DNA from: Diploptera punctata
Taxonomy: Eukaryota; Arthropoda; Insecta; Blattodea; Blaberidae
Direction of reading: 5' to 3'
DNA length: 64,000 bases
Assembly: GCA_030220185.1 (NCBI GenBank)
Contig: JASPKZ010009905.1
Coordinates: forward strand, 1-64,000
In this document: positions 38,461 to 49,135 of the stretch, one piece after another
Layout of the letters: every line of letters begins with the position of its first letter
Position numbering within the stretch: the first letter of the stretch is position 1
Made by a program: the position numbers and the translations under genes
The notes under the pieces: model-generated
Databases searched by the model: none
Seen by the model: the letters and a program-made list of their open reading frames with translations, nothing else
What the model was told of the DNA's origin: nothing

Positions 38461-39469
38461 GTCAATGATTTTAAAGATTTTATTAACCCGAGAATTGGTT
38501 CGTTTTCAGGAGAATGTATAAAATTTTAAGTCACATGTCAAGAGAAATCCTTGTGTTAAGCTGTGGAACATTTGAAGTCAAACATGAGATTGAGGGCACT
38601 TTATTTAGGATAAAGGATATTGGATTGATGGAAACTGTTAATGTTCATAAATTAAATACAATATTAGATCTGGAACTTTATTATCTCGACATTCAGTGTT
38701 CTAATTCTACTGTCCGATCATAGCATTTTCCAGCAAAGCAGACCGCATCCTTCCCTTCGCAATCTTCATCTTGTTTGCAAGGTTTGAGAAGGACAGACAC
38801 TGGAGAAAAAATAATACATTTTGTGTTAAATTGGAAATTCATATCAGAGCTAGTCTTATTTTTTTAAATCTGATATATAAATGACCTTTGATCTGTCCTA
38901 TACGGATAAGCTTTCTGTTAGCAGTACTACAGCCAACGTAGCTCGCTGGGGCATTTAAGCAACCATGCACCTCCATTACCAACAACGTAAAAATACTGTC
39001 ATTGGGAAGTCAGATTTTTTTTAAGTTTAATTAATTTACACTTACTGTAAAAACTGAAAAATTCTTTAAAGATAATTTCGATTGAATTTTGTTAAAAGTT
39101 TCAATCTTTGTATCATAATTAATTACTGTTTACCTTATTGGCACATTAGATCTTGTCATATGTCTAAAATATATTGGTACAATTTGGAATATATGCCCAG
39201 TTTCCTCTGTATTATCAATCCTTAAACGGAAATAGTTAATTTTCCTCATTTACTTTGTAACTTCCTTCTTTGTCCTAAATGTATTAAGCACAAAATATCG
39301 AGATTGTGTGATTCTTCAGAAACAAATTAAGTCTCAAATTAGAGCCTAATAATATAAACATAAATGCACCACTTGATTGTCTCATTCCTGGAACTGTTTA
39401 AACTCTAATGAGTTACATTTGTTAATAATAATTACTTTATTTCAATTATTAAAAACAATTGTACTTTAT
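38461..39469. other. Spacer, nothing recognised
   Basis: A 69-codon frame at 38514 (MYKILSHMSREILVLSCGTF) has no recognised motif. No repeat identified. Confidence 0.4.
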
Positions 39470-39977
39470 AAAACAGTCGTCCTCAACTATGACTAGAGCA
39501 TGGAACTCCACTTCCCAGTCATGTCAGGGACTGTCAATCGCTATAGAGCCTGGAACTCACTTCCCAGTCATGTCAGGGACGTTCAATCGCTATAGAGCCT
39601 GGAACTCACTTCCCAGTCATGTCAGGGACTGTCAATCGCTATCATATTTAAATCCAAATTAACTGATATCTTAAGTTCGACACAATGAAAAACATTAACT
39701 GCATAACAACTATATAGAGCATTCCATTAAATAATCATCTAGGAAGCTACTTACTTTATTTTACATAATTTAAATTTTATTATATTCTATGTTTTTGGTT
39801 AGTATTAGCTAGTATTAGATCACATCATCTTTGTATTTTGTTTAGTCTGTAATTTAATAATATCTTAAAATTGTAATATGTATGTAATTTTTTGTATAAT
39901 TTTACTATTCGCTGGTTGAGTGGAAGAGAAGGCCTTATGGCCTTAACTCTGCCAGCTAAAATAAAGCATTATTATTA

Positions 39978-40050
<73 letters not shown>
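39470..40050 (+). mobile_element. RT-J LINE 3' end with triplicated C-terminal coding block
   Basis: TRAWNSxxS and RAWNSLPSHVRDCQSLSYL are the WNSLPxxVR motif at the C-terminus of Jockey/CR1-like RT proteins. It is followed by a 3' UTR, then CTGGTTGAGTGGAAGAGAAG, GCCTTATGGCCTTAACTCTG and CCAGCTAAAATAAAGC, ending in about 80 bases of ATT. 5'-truncated. Confidence 0.85.
39495..39642 (+). repeat. Three tandem ~49-base units
   Basis: AGAGCCTGGAACTCACTTCC ... GTCAATCGCTAT occurs three times (50, 49 and 49 bases). The unit is not a multiple of three, so each copy is in a different frame. Confidence 0.95.
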
Positions 40051-40887
40051 ACTTCTGTTGTAAACGTCGTCACACTATTAAAATTCAAGGACTTTCAAAG
40101 ACATGGTTCATCCTCAGGAATTCTTTTGGTACTGAAATTATTTGTATATTTCATATAAAGGTTTTTGGTTGTTGGGTGTGTTCTCATTTAGCAAATTTTT
40201 ATTTTCTGCTTCCTTGATAATTTCTATCTCTTCCAGGATATTGATTTATAATTTATAAGTAATTACTTTATTAATAATATACTTACTTGTCACAACAAAC
40301 AAAAGACTTGTGAATAACAATACAAGGCTGCAGCTCCACATCTTTACTAATTCTTCTTTTGTTCGCTTCTTAATGTTCACTTGTTTGTGTTTTTGCAGGT
40401 ATATAATGCAAAGTACACATAAAATGTGCAATTTGAATATCTTTTAATTATACAAATTTGGTAATTAATAATTTTATTATAATTTAGATATCGAAATAAT
40501 TCGAGTTAAAATGCACGTGTTATCAAACACACTAAAATAATTTACATTGTATTGCTAAAAATACATTTACGTTTATAGTCAAAGTACCAGCCAGTTACAA
40601 GTTTCAAAATTTAATAAACTATTTAGTTTCTTGATAATAAATGTTAATTAAGGCTATTTAATATTCCTATTGTTAGTTTCAAGTTATTTGATCCATTAAA
40701 TCCAATTTATGATGTAATTAAAGAAATTAATAACTTGAATAAAAGTTGTGTATTTACTAAACTTTTCACTATGTTTGTACAGAAGCGGTTAATAAAAATT
40801 TCAAATTTTGACCGTTCTCACTCAGTGAAGCCTGTTTCTATCATTGTTGGGTTTTGTTTCCTTTGTTATCCGTAATTTTGTTCCATT
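40051..40887. other. Spacer, nothing recognised
   Basis: AT-rich, no supported feature. Confidence 0.4.
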
Positions 40888-41025
40888 TGCCTCCCTGTCT
40901 CTCTCTCCCTCTCTCTCTCTCCTTCCTCTCCCTCTCTCTCTCTCCTCTTCTCTCCTCTCTCTCTCTCTCCCTCCTCTCTCTCTCTCTCTCTCTCTCTCCC
41001 TCTCTCTTCTATTCTCTTTCTTTTT
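40888..41025. repeat. (CT)n-rich tract
   Basis: CTCTCC and CTCT units on the plus strand, followed by a T-rich run. Confidence 0.95.
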
Positions 41026-41331
41026 TATTTTTTTATTTTTTTCTGTTTCTTTTTTCTTTTCATCTCTCGATTTTCTTCCATTCCTCCTTTATCATTCTAT
41101 TTGTCTAATTCTCTCTTTTACCCTTCTCTTTATCCTTTTCTCTCTTTTTGTGCCTTTATTTGCTTCTTATATTCTGTTTACGAGATTTATCTCTTTTCTC
41201 GTATATAGACTCTATACTACAGTATAGCTACAGTTCGTTATTCCCGACTTGAGAAATGAGTGAGGGATTTACTATTATATGAATAAATGTATATATATAC
41301 ACACAGGGTGTAACACGGACCTCTCGCCTCA

Positions 41332-41903
41332 ATTCTGGAAATGCATGTTATTATGCATTGCAGAGACTCTTGATGTCCCAACTGCTTTCAAAAAACGTTA
41401 ACTGAAAATATATAAAACATATTATTCTACCAGTTACATTATATGGGTGCGAAACATGGACTCTTACTTTAAGGGAGGAAAGGAGATTACGAGTATTTGA
41501 GAATAAAGTTCTTAGGAAAATTTTTGGACCAAAGAGAGATGAACAGATAGGTGAATGGAGAAGAAGACTACATAACAATGAACTACATGGTCTTTATAGG
41601 AAGCCAGATATAATAAGAACAATTAAGTCTCGTAGACTGCGATGGGCAGGACATGTTGCACGTATGGGGAATGAAAGACTTGCTTGGAAGCTTCTTGTAG
41701 GAAGGCCAGAGGGAAAACGCCCAGTTGGTAGACCAAGAATGAGGTGGGAGAATAACATTAACTATGATTTGAGGGAAGTAGATTATACAGGGAATGATTG
41801 GAAAACATTAGCTCAGGATAGGGATGTATGGAGAGCTTATGTCCGTGCGGCCATGAACGTACGGGTTCGATAGTGCCAGTGAGTAAGTAAGTAAGTAAGT
41901 AAG
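41332..41903 (+). mobile_element. RT-A copy inserted in the fold-back left arm
   Basis: Starts LNSGNACYYALQRLLMSQLL, passes LPVTLYGCETWTLTLREERR (one frame slip near 41400), the full terminal module and GTAAGTAAGTAAGTAAGTAA. Flanks AACACGGACCTCTCGC and AACAGGACCTCACCGA look like a ~15-base target duplication with small changes. Confidence 0.92.
41664..41873 (+). pseudogene. RT-A terminal module frame
   Basis: About 69 codons: GNERLAWKLLVGRPEGKRPV, GRPRMRWENNINYDLREVDY, TGNDWKTLAQDRDVWRAYVR and AAMNVRVR, stop just before the tail. Confidence 0.85.
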
Positions 41904-42469
41904 TAACAGGACCTCACCGACAAAATGATAGGGATGATAGACCATGCAGACAGGATCATTTTTTGTGGAGGAACATATAGTCGCAATCAATCGTCATTTA
42001 CGAGTTACGCGCAGATAAAGGTGTTCACCAGTAAGGGTCGGAATTGAATACAAACAATTGTACACACAATTGAGAATACATGTTTGTTATAAAAATGCAT
42101 GTTTTTATAATAAGTGTTTTGACGACGTCAAAAAGAATCCTGCCATGCTCGGCCGTGCTGGCCGATCGTTGCTGCGACGATATCAAACATGCAATGAGGC
42201 ACAGGGTCGACAGTTTGAACACTTATTGTAAATACATGCCTTTTTCAGTAAAATCGTAAGCGTACAATTGTTTGTACTCAATTCCGACCCTTACGGGTGA
42301 ACACCTTTATCTGTGCATAACTCAAAGGACGTGTTTGCAACTATATGTTCCTTTAGAAAAATGATACCCCTCTGCATGACCTATCATCTCTCTTATTTTG
42401 TCGGTGAGGTCCTGTTACACTCTCTATAGCCTATATAATCTTTATTAAATAAATATTAAAGATATATCT

Positions 42470-42486
42470 CTCCCCCTCTCTCTCCA

Positions 42487-42519
<33 letters not shown>

Positions 42520-42592
42520 ATCTCTCTCTCTTCTCTCCATCTCTCTCTCTCTCTCTCCATCTCTTCTCTCTCTCTCCACTCTCTCTTCTCTC

Positions 42593-42645
<53 letters not shown>
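42470..42645. repeat. (CT)n-rich tract
   Basis: CT dinucleotides with interspersed ATCT and CCAT units. Confidence 0.95.
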
Positions 42646-42646
<1 letters not shown>

Positions 42647-42939
42647 TAGTTTACCTTTCCCTTTGTATGTACTTGTAGATATACAGTAGGGGTATAACGA
42701 TTCTAGGATAGGAGGGATATCTCTGGCAAGAGAGAATTTTTAACTTAGGATCACATATATAATTATTTGTCCATTCTTGGATTTTTAGGGATATCCGGAT
42801 GAAATACCAGTTCAATACCAGGAGCACCTTTAAGACAGAAACGAAAAATATAAAGATATTAAAAATATCACATTTAGAAAATATCATTATCCAATTATCT
42901 CTATTTATTAAAATACAGTTACTGGCATGCGTTTAATGA
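42646..42939. other. Spacer
   Basis: Nothing recognised. Confidence 0.4.
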
Positions 42940-43295
42940 ATGTACTTAAATTGTACCGAAATCAAGATTTCGATACATGGATTACGTCATACTGCGCAAC
43001 CAATACGCCATCGCGTCTCCATTTCTTCGGTGATATTAGTGAACAGTGCCAAATTTTCTCCTACTTACCCCCTCCTTTCCTATTATGCGCCGTGTGCTAT
43101 CGCGCATACTCCCTCTCCTAGTGAACTCTCATATAGAGCGTGGTTTCTAACATCAGATCATCATCTGTTTATATACCGTTGGAGTCAGGTCGATATAGGT
43201 CAGAGGAGCTTATTTGGTTTTATTAGTCCTTTAGGGCAGGGTGGGGCCACAAGGACCGTGAACCCCAGCCCTTGGCTGGACTAGTGTGTGTGTAA
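42940..43295 (+). repeat. Repeat pair with 38.11-38.46 kb
   Basis: TTACGTCATACTGCGCAACC, ACGCCATCGCGTCTCCATTT, GTGAACAGTGCCAAATTTTC and TGCTATCGCGCATACTCCCT. The end near GGCTGGACTAGTGTGTGTGT matches the complement at 38.11 kb. Confidence 0.65.
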
Positions 43296-43934
43296 TATCA
43301 TATGTATGGTTTGTTAATATTGTTTTTTTATTGATGATCGAGGAGAGTACTATTAGAAAATGAGCGAAATACAATTATAAATGGGGGTTACTTGAAATGT
43401 AAATTTAAAATTGACCTAAATCCACCATGTTACATCCAGTGGACATCACATAAGTAAAAACCCTTAACATGTAATTTATTTAGAAGTAAACACCGCACGT
43501 AGGGTTTTATGCCAGTTATTTATAAAATATTCATCATCATAGAGTTCTTGGATAATTTGAACCGTTCGTCACAAGAATTTCTATCTGCTGTTTGCAAACG
43601 CTTTTTACGTCTCTCAATTATTCTGTTACCCTATAATCTGTACCTGCATGATTGCAACGGAATTCGTCTTGGTTACATTCGTTGCAAATGCAAATAACAA
43701 ATTGGATAGCGTATGCATCAACCGGCTATACGCCATTATGTATGTTTCGACAAAAATACGTTTGAAGTTTAAGTCAATCTCCACTATCTACTGCAGCGCC
43801 AAACTAACATTACTGGATACTGCAAGTTATTTTCCTTGTTTGACAGTTATGCATCAACAATGTAAGAGCGGAATAATTTGACGCTTAGCCGTATGATGCA
43901 AAATTTATATTAGCATTTAACAGGAATTATAAAT
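43296..43934. other. Mostly unrecognised; one arm of a loose inverted pair
   Basis: GCGTATGCATCAACCGGCTA then TACGCCATTATG at 43710-43741 is mirrored at 44523-44553 (AATGGCGCTTAGCCGATTGA, TGCATAACGTC), with a further GCGCCAAA match. Weak evidence for an old inverted element pair. Confidence 0.35.
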
Positions 43935-44355
43935 AATATTTTCAAGCCAAACACAGTACAGCAACACACACGAACTAGTATTTATAAAACACTGGCCAGA
44001 CCCATATTATGTTACGGCAGTGAGGCCTGGACAATTCGCAGTGTAGATGAACAAAGACTAACTGCGGCAGAAATGAAATTTATGAGACGTACTGCGGGCT
44101 ATTCAAGGACAGACCATCAAAGGAATTCTGACATTCTCAAAGAATTACGAACAGAATCAGTCATGGAATATGTACAAAAATACAGAACAACTGGAAATCT
44201 CACGTACGAAGAATGAGCAGAACAAGAATACCACGTCAGATCTTAAATTACCAGCCACCAGGCAAGAGATCTTTGGGCAGACCCTTCAAACGTTGGATTG
44301 AGACTGTAACAGACCACTAGGTCTATCACATGAAAGGAAGAAGAAGAAGAAGATT
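43935..44355 (+). mobile_element. LINE 3' part with (GAA)n tail
   Basis: TSIYKTLARPILCYGSEAWT, IRSVDEQRLTAAEMKFMRRT and AGYSRTDHQRNSDILKELRT are clear thumb blocks. A frameshift near 44190 follows, then a degraded RQILNYQPPGKRSLGRPFKR stretch and GGAAGAAGAAGAAGAAG. Confidence 0.85.
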
Positions 44356-44582
44356 TACGAAGATATAATTTTTTAGCATTTTTACAAAACATAGAATCTC
44401 TCATAAGACTGGCGTTTACTTTTTTCTTTAACTGCAAGGCTGTATTTAAAGATTTGGCGCTAAAAGTATGCGTACACTTACTTCATGAGCCAGTGCTACA
44501 GATGACATCAAAATCCCATGTTTTAATGGCGCTTAGCCGATTGATGCATAACGTCGTCCAATTATTGACGTCCATCTATTAA
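44356..44582. other. Spacer
   Basis: Contains the right arm of the loose inverted pair; otherwise unrecognised. Confidence 0.35.
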
Positions 44583-44797
44583 CCCTTAAATTGGCAAAAC
44601 ACAAATTTCTTCCGTTAGTTATTTGAATGTCGCGGACCGCACTGAAAACGGAATCTTGTATAACTGTTGTTATTATGTATAATTAGACATACAATTAAGT
44701 GGTTTCTTTTTTTGTTCGTTTTCTTCTGATTTATTTTAAATGTTAAATTAATTTAACCAACTAATGTATCCAAAAGGATACATTACGAATTTAAGGG
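44583..44797. mobile_element. piggyBac-like MITE, complete
   Basis: 215 bases with perfect inverted ends CCCTTAAATT / AATTTAAGGG, flanked on both sides by TTAA (44579-44582 and 44798-44801). TTAA duplication with CCC...GGG ends is the signature of the piggyBac superfamily. Includes ATCCAAAAGGATACATTACG near the right end. No transposase. Halves of the same element sit in the 34-35-kb complex. Confidence 0.88.
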
Positions 44798-44801
44798 TTA
44801 A

Positions 44802-45061
44802 TTATAATACATTTGATATGTTTAATTCCTGATGAATAGACTCATCTAGTTTAATGACCGTCAGAATGAATTCCGTCAGAGATCTCTTGTTTCTGAACCA
44901 TAGTTACAATAAAGTTTCTTGACCTGTACGAAGATGTAGGTAGGACTAAAGTTTATTTTATAATAATTCATTTTCTTACTTTTTCCTATAATAGTACCAA
45001 TTAATTAGGCACATTTTGTTAATTTACATTCTATGTATTTGAAACTTAGTGTTAAATTTAC
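44802..45061. other. Spacer
   Basis: Nothing recognised. Confidence 0.4.
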
Positions 45062-45790
45062 AGACTATTTAACTGATGCCCCAAATGGGAGTCAATGACC
45101 AATCACGTTACAATGATGTTTTATTTACAACCAATCACAGTTGTCTTTCGTCTAGAATTTACCAACTAAAGTTTATCACAATAAAGAAAGCACCTCCTTT
45201 TTAACATTCTGAATAGGTCATAGCATTATTTTGCAGTGACTAACTCACTAAGAAATAAGGCTACCGATTGTATATATAGTCCATGAATGTCAACACGTAC
45301 CGAATGCGGGAGTTAATATAAAAACATTTGTAGCAATCGATTATACCACCAAAAAAAGAAAAACCACTCTTCGCATTTTCTTAAATGTATTTTTTCCAGA
45401 AAAATATAATTGTCATATTTACATCATAGGACATCAGAAATGAATTAATATACAGTTTGATGTGTTTCATTTTTTCTCCACTAGAGTGCATTCTTACAAT
45501 ATTGCGTTCTTTTGGCAATAAATAATATGATCTGGTTGCAGTGACGAACAAAAGAAGCTTACCAATCGTTTCTCATTTGTTTTCAAACATCGCGTTTTAC
45601 ATTAAATATATAAATATTTTAAAATAACTATATTTAAATAATGATTTGTGAGTAAACAGCTTAATTTTATTCTTTAAATAGTTTTAACAAATATCACTCT
45701 TGATTTCCAAATTCTCTAAATAAATTCTCTCCGCACTTCGTGAGTCGTGAATTTATCGATAATTTGAAAATCACTCATGGCGTTACTTAT
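45062..45790. repeat. Dispersed repeat family H, copy 3
   Basis: CAGACTATTTAACTGATGCC, GACCAATCACGTTACAATGA, AACCAATCACAGTTGTC, GGCAATAAATAATATGATCT and the terminal hairpin (AATATCACTCTTGATTTCCA ... GAAAATCACTCATGGCGTT). The longest copy. Confidence 0.75.
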
Positions 45791-45851
45791 GATAAGATAA
45801 TTAAATTCATGGACTTGGTCTCATGTTTCGTGGTTTATAATTATTTCAGTC

Positions 45852-46140
45852 TTCTTCTTCTTCTTCTTCTTCTACTACAAGATTTAGGCTATGCAGCCTG
45901 TTCCGGCGAAGTTAAAAGTGGAGTCCATCTTCTACGTGGTCGGCCAACATCTCTTGTTCCTCTGGGATTATACAGGAAGGTTCTTTTTGGTATTCTTTCG
46001 TTGTTCATTCTCAGTAAGTGTTCTGTCCATTTCTTATTATTTTCGCTGATTTTATCTTCAATTTTATATATATTTAATTCTTCTCGTATAGTTTCATTCC
46101 TTAGTCTTACCAAAATAATAACCGGACTCATGAACTATTT
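45852..46140 (-). mobile_element. LINE 3' end (NNERIPKRTFLYNPRGT type), antisense
   Basis: CTTCTTCTTCTTCTTCTAC is the tail complement. The minus-strand frame of about 80 codons has NNKKWTEHLLRMNNERIPKR, TFLYNPRGTRDVGRPRRRWT and PLLTSPEQAA. Related to the fragment at 26.66-26.83 kb, which carries an extra stop. Confidence 0.85.
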
Positions 46141-46456
46141 TATTTTACAAAACGTTTAGGTAGGTAAAGAAATTCACACAGATTTTTGAGGCTATATAAG
46201 GTTTACTTGTCAAACAAGGATTTTATTCAATCTGAATCGTCGAAATGAACATATATCTTAAAATATAAACTAACCGAAATTCAACCCAATGAATAATAAA
46301 TGCTACCATAAATACAAGGTTAGTGTGAGATATTTTGATTTGTTAGCATTTTAAGTTTTATGAGCGTGTGTGTGTAAATAATGCAAAGACCGTAAATAAG
46401 GATTCGTTTTACTAGTGGGGCCGTGTTTAGCTTTATATCAACACATATCAGACAAT
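46141..46456. other. Spacer
   Basis: Nothing recognised. Confidence 0.4.
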
Positions 46457-46733
46457 GCATCATCATCAACGACATTCACAGGTCTCTTAGATTGTAATTC
46501 AAAAGTTATATCCATCTTTTTCGGTCTTCGTATCTTCTTTTGATTTGTAATTGAATATAATTTTTGGCATGCGTTTCACTTTCATTTTTTAGACATATTA
46601 TTTCCAGTTTGTTCAATATTGTTTTATTTTATCCAAATTTTTAAAAATATTCTACTCATTTCTAAAATCTTACGCTTCTTCTTACAAGTTTGCAGCAGCT
46701 GCACTTCTCAGAAGTTTCATTTCAGCTGCTTCT
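46457..46733 (-). mobile_element. LINE 3' end, antisense, worn
   Basis: ATCATCATCAACGACATTCA resembles a (GAT)n tail complement; CCATCTTTTTCGGTCTTCGT corresponds to a degraded GRPKKMD-type end; AGCTGCTTCTATCATC near the right edge is typical of the AAEMK thumb codons. Confidence 0.5.
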
Positions 46734-46743
46734 ATCATCTTAA

Positions 46744-47062
46744 GAATAAGTAAAGTTAAGTGATCCCACACCACCACGCCACCCGGAGGCCCTTGGGGTC
46801 GCTAGGAGGTTAAAGGCTCCCACTTTTTCGAGACAATCGGCCACCTTTTGTGTCATCCGGGTTGTCAGCCCTGCGTGACGGCCGCCTTTACCCCCAGAAC
46901 AAGCGTCTGGTACTCATTTCCGTTAGAGGCTGAGTCAACCCCAGGGCCATAGTGCCACCAGAGGGTTTGGGTCAGTTTAAAAATCCTGACCCCAATGGGA
47001 CTTGAACCCTCGTCCCTCCGGCTTGTAGCTCAGTGCCTTAACCACTACGCTACGGCGTGCCC
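46744..47062 (-). mobile_element. SINE-2, antisense, full length with 10-base duplication
   Basis: All SINE-2 blocks are present in complement (GATCCCACACCACCACGCCA, AGGCTCCCACTTTTTCGAGA, GACGGCCGCCTTTACCCCCA, GGACTTGAACCCTCGTCCCT, CTTAACCACTACGCTACGGC). ATCATCTTAA at 46734-46743 is repeated at 47063-47072. Confidence 0.92.
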
Positions 47063-47068
47063 ATCATC

Positions 47069-47072
<4 letters not shown>

Positions 47073-47119
<47 letters not shown>

Positions 47120-47120
47120 G
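47073..47120. repeat. (AAT)n microsatellite
   Basis: AAT triplets next to the antisense RT-J 3' end. Confidence 0.95.
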
Positions 47121-47765
47121 TAACTATATTTACCGGCAGAGTTAAGGCCTTAAGGCCTTGTCTACCACTCAACGAGGTTAAAATGAAGAAAAAGAGATTT
47201 TTTTTTATCTAATTGTAAATAAAATAAATGTGATATAGCACATCTACAATAGAATTATTCTTTACAAAATATTTGGTTTAATCTAGACTTAACAAATGAA
47301 ATATAAAATATACAATATAGAAGAACGAGGAAAAAAAAAACTACTGACACAGAATAAATTTAACCATTGAGAGAAAGTAATTATTAGACAACAGGTAACT
47401 GTATAAGCGTGATTTAAAAGTACCATGTATGTGGCAATCCCTGGTATCTTGCGGAAGTAAATTCCAGTAGCGGGCAGAGGTTACTGTGAAAGAAGTAGAA
47501 TAAGAGGAAGTGCTATGAAGAAGGATTGTTAGCAGACTGTTATCTTGTGCCCTAGTGTCAATATTGTGGTAAGAAGATAACTTCTCAAATCTGGACGCCA
47601 GGTAACTACAAGTGTAGGAATTCAGAAGCTTGTAAAAGACGCGACATTTACGTCTGTCAGTAAGACGGAGCCAAGAGGGGTTATTGAAGTGTTCGGAAAT
47701 ATGACCATAACGGTGAATATTAAAAATGAATCGAACGCAAAAACCGAAAGTGTGTATTTATACCT
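47121..47765 (-). mobile_element. RT-J LINE, antisense 3' part
   Basis: The 3' terminal motif (complement of TTACCGGCAGAGTTAAGGCC, TTAAGGCCTTGTCTACCACT), a UTR of ~200 bases and an open coding end upstream of it. (AAT)n sits exactly where the sense copies have (ATT)n. Confidence 0.85.
47341..47750 (-). pseudogene. RT-J reverse transcriptase C-terminal end, open frame
   Basis: Reads about 135 codons without a stop: CVRFIFNIHRYGHISEHFNN, PSWLRLTDRRKCRVFYKLLN, LASRFEKLSSYHNIDTRAQD, SARYWNLLPQDTRDCHIHGT and FKSRLYSYLLSNNYF, then a stop. WNLLPxxxR and FKSRL are the expected C-terminal motifs of Jockey/CR1-like LINEs. The N-terminal neighbour block (CIRFIFN) matches the sense copy at 48.8 kb. 5'-truncated. 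Confidence 0.82.
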
Positions 47766-47865
47766 AACAGCATTAAATATATTCATTCAACGTTTGTGTA
47801 ATGCCGGTAAACAGTTTTTCCCTATTCTTCCATTGAGTCTCCGAATATAATAACTTTTTCTCTAT

Positions 47866-48148
47866 ACACAGACAATAGGGACAAATGCCATATTCAAGAC
47901 ATAACTAAATTTATTATAGATAGACAAACATATTGGAAGGGTCATATAGAAAGAATGGAAGAAAACCGGCTTGCAAAAACAGCTAAAGAAGGTAGACCAA
48001 TGGACGAGAGAAGAACAAGAAGAAGAGCAGACAAGAGATGGATAGACAGTGAATGCACATCCCATACGTCTTCCTCCGAGGAGTGATTTTGGAAATAAAC
48101 AGGATGAAAATCCTACAAATTAAGTTTAAGAAGAAGAAGAAGAAGCAT
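47866..48148 (+). mobile_element. LINE 3' end with (GAA)n tail
   Basis: FIIDRQTYWKGHIERMEENR, LAKTAKEGRPMDERRTRRRA and DKRWIDSECTSHTSSSEE, then AAATAAACAGGATGAAAATC and AAGAAGAAGAAG. The same UTR/tail occurs alone at 61.25 kb. Confidence 0.75.
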
Positions 48149-48435
48149 TAACTTTTTTTTTGTACACATATAGAGAGAGGATGCAGTAATGAAAGAGTGA
48201 CTCGGTGTAAAATGGTGTGGTAAGCACATACAGTAGAGTGACAGCTTGCAGTTCACACGTACAGTAGATACATGACGCCTGGCTCACATTACACAATAGA
48301 ATGCACATGTGTGCTGTATGCACTCCTGACGTCTGCAAACTACAACAATAGCTAGCTTTTCCTTTATCACGCAAACCAAGTTCAATCTCAAGATTACCCA
48401 ACGTATTTATTTACCTCATTATTGCCACCAATTAT
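48149..48435. other. Spacer
   Basis: Nothing recognised. Confidence 0.4.
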
Positions 48436-48828
48436 CTGGGCAAGCAATAATTATCGGACATCCAAGGCTATTACACCTCATAAACAATGGCAATATGCCG
48501 GCTGTCATATTAGATAATGAACAAATTCCTTATACCGACGTCGTTAAAAACTTGGGATTTTACTTAGATCCTAATTTAAATTGGCATGAGCAAGTAAAAC
48601 AAACTTCTAAAAGGATCTTCTCCATAATGCATTCCCTAAAGCGACTTAAACATTTTCTTCCTACAGCTCTTAAAAGAATTTTAATCCAAACTTTAGTGAT
48701 GCCACATTTTGACTACTGTGACGTTCTACTAACTGACATAAGTGACGGATTGTCGGACAAACTGCAGCGTGTCCATAATATGTGTATCAGATTCATATTT
48801 AATGTTCGAAAATACGATCACATTTCTC

Positions 48829-48885
<57 letters not shown>

Positions 48886-49080
48886 CGTATCATTATTGTT
48901 ATTACCCTATAAAATGTTGTTTGTACATGACATTTACATTGCTACATTATTGTATCTTTAACTGTTTATAATTAGTATAGTGTATATCTATATTTGTCAA
49001 ATATTTATTTGTATTTGTGCTGGTTGAATGGAAGAGAGGGCCATATGGTCTTAACTCTGCCAGAATAAATAAAGTATTAC

Positions 49081-49114
<34 letters not shown>

Positions 49115-49135
49115 TATTATTATTATTATAAAACT
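48436..49135 (+). mobile_element. RT-J LINE with internal deletion bridged by (ATT)n
   Basis: The coding part from LGQAIIIGHPRLLHLINNGN to CIRFIFNVRKYDHIS is cut off by ~50 bases of ATT, then a 3' UTR (CGTATCATTATTGTTATTAC, GTTTGTACATGACATTTACA) and the terminal motif (GGTTGAATGGAAGAGAGGGC ... CTCTGCCAGAATAAATAAAG) with an ATT tail. The UTR is about 97 percent identical to that at 55.45-55.65 kb. Confidence 0.88.
48495..48836 (+). pseudogene. RT-J reverse transcriptase thumb frame
   Basis: About 114 meaningful codons: IPYTDVVKNLGFYLDPNLNW (block 7), HEQVKQTSKRIFSIMHSLKR, TALKRILIQTLVMPHFDYCD and LSDKLQRVHNMCIRFIFNVR, then a Leu-rich artefact from the ATT run. Confidence 0.85.

Larger units (their letters stand above)
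41300..42425. mobile_element. Fold-back transposon split by RT-A
   Basis: Arms: left end GGGTGTAACACGGACCTC at 41306, then (after RT-A) CAGGACCTCACCGACAAAAT, GATAAAGGTGTTCACCAGTA, AGGGTCGGAATTGAATACAA and ACAATTGTAC. The right arm is the complement, ending GTCGGTGAGGTCCTGTTACA. An inner inverted pair (GCATGTTTTTATAATAAGTG / CACTTATTGTAAATACATGC) continues to a GC-richer centre. Without RT-A it is ~540 bases; non-coding. Confidence 0.85.

Noticed and set aside
40844..41227. Ser/Leu/Phe-rich frames looking like membrane proteins
   Set aside because: Simple-sequence CT/TTTC artefact.
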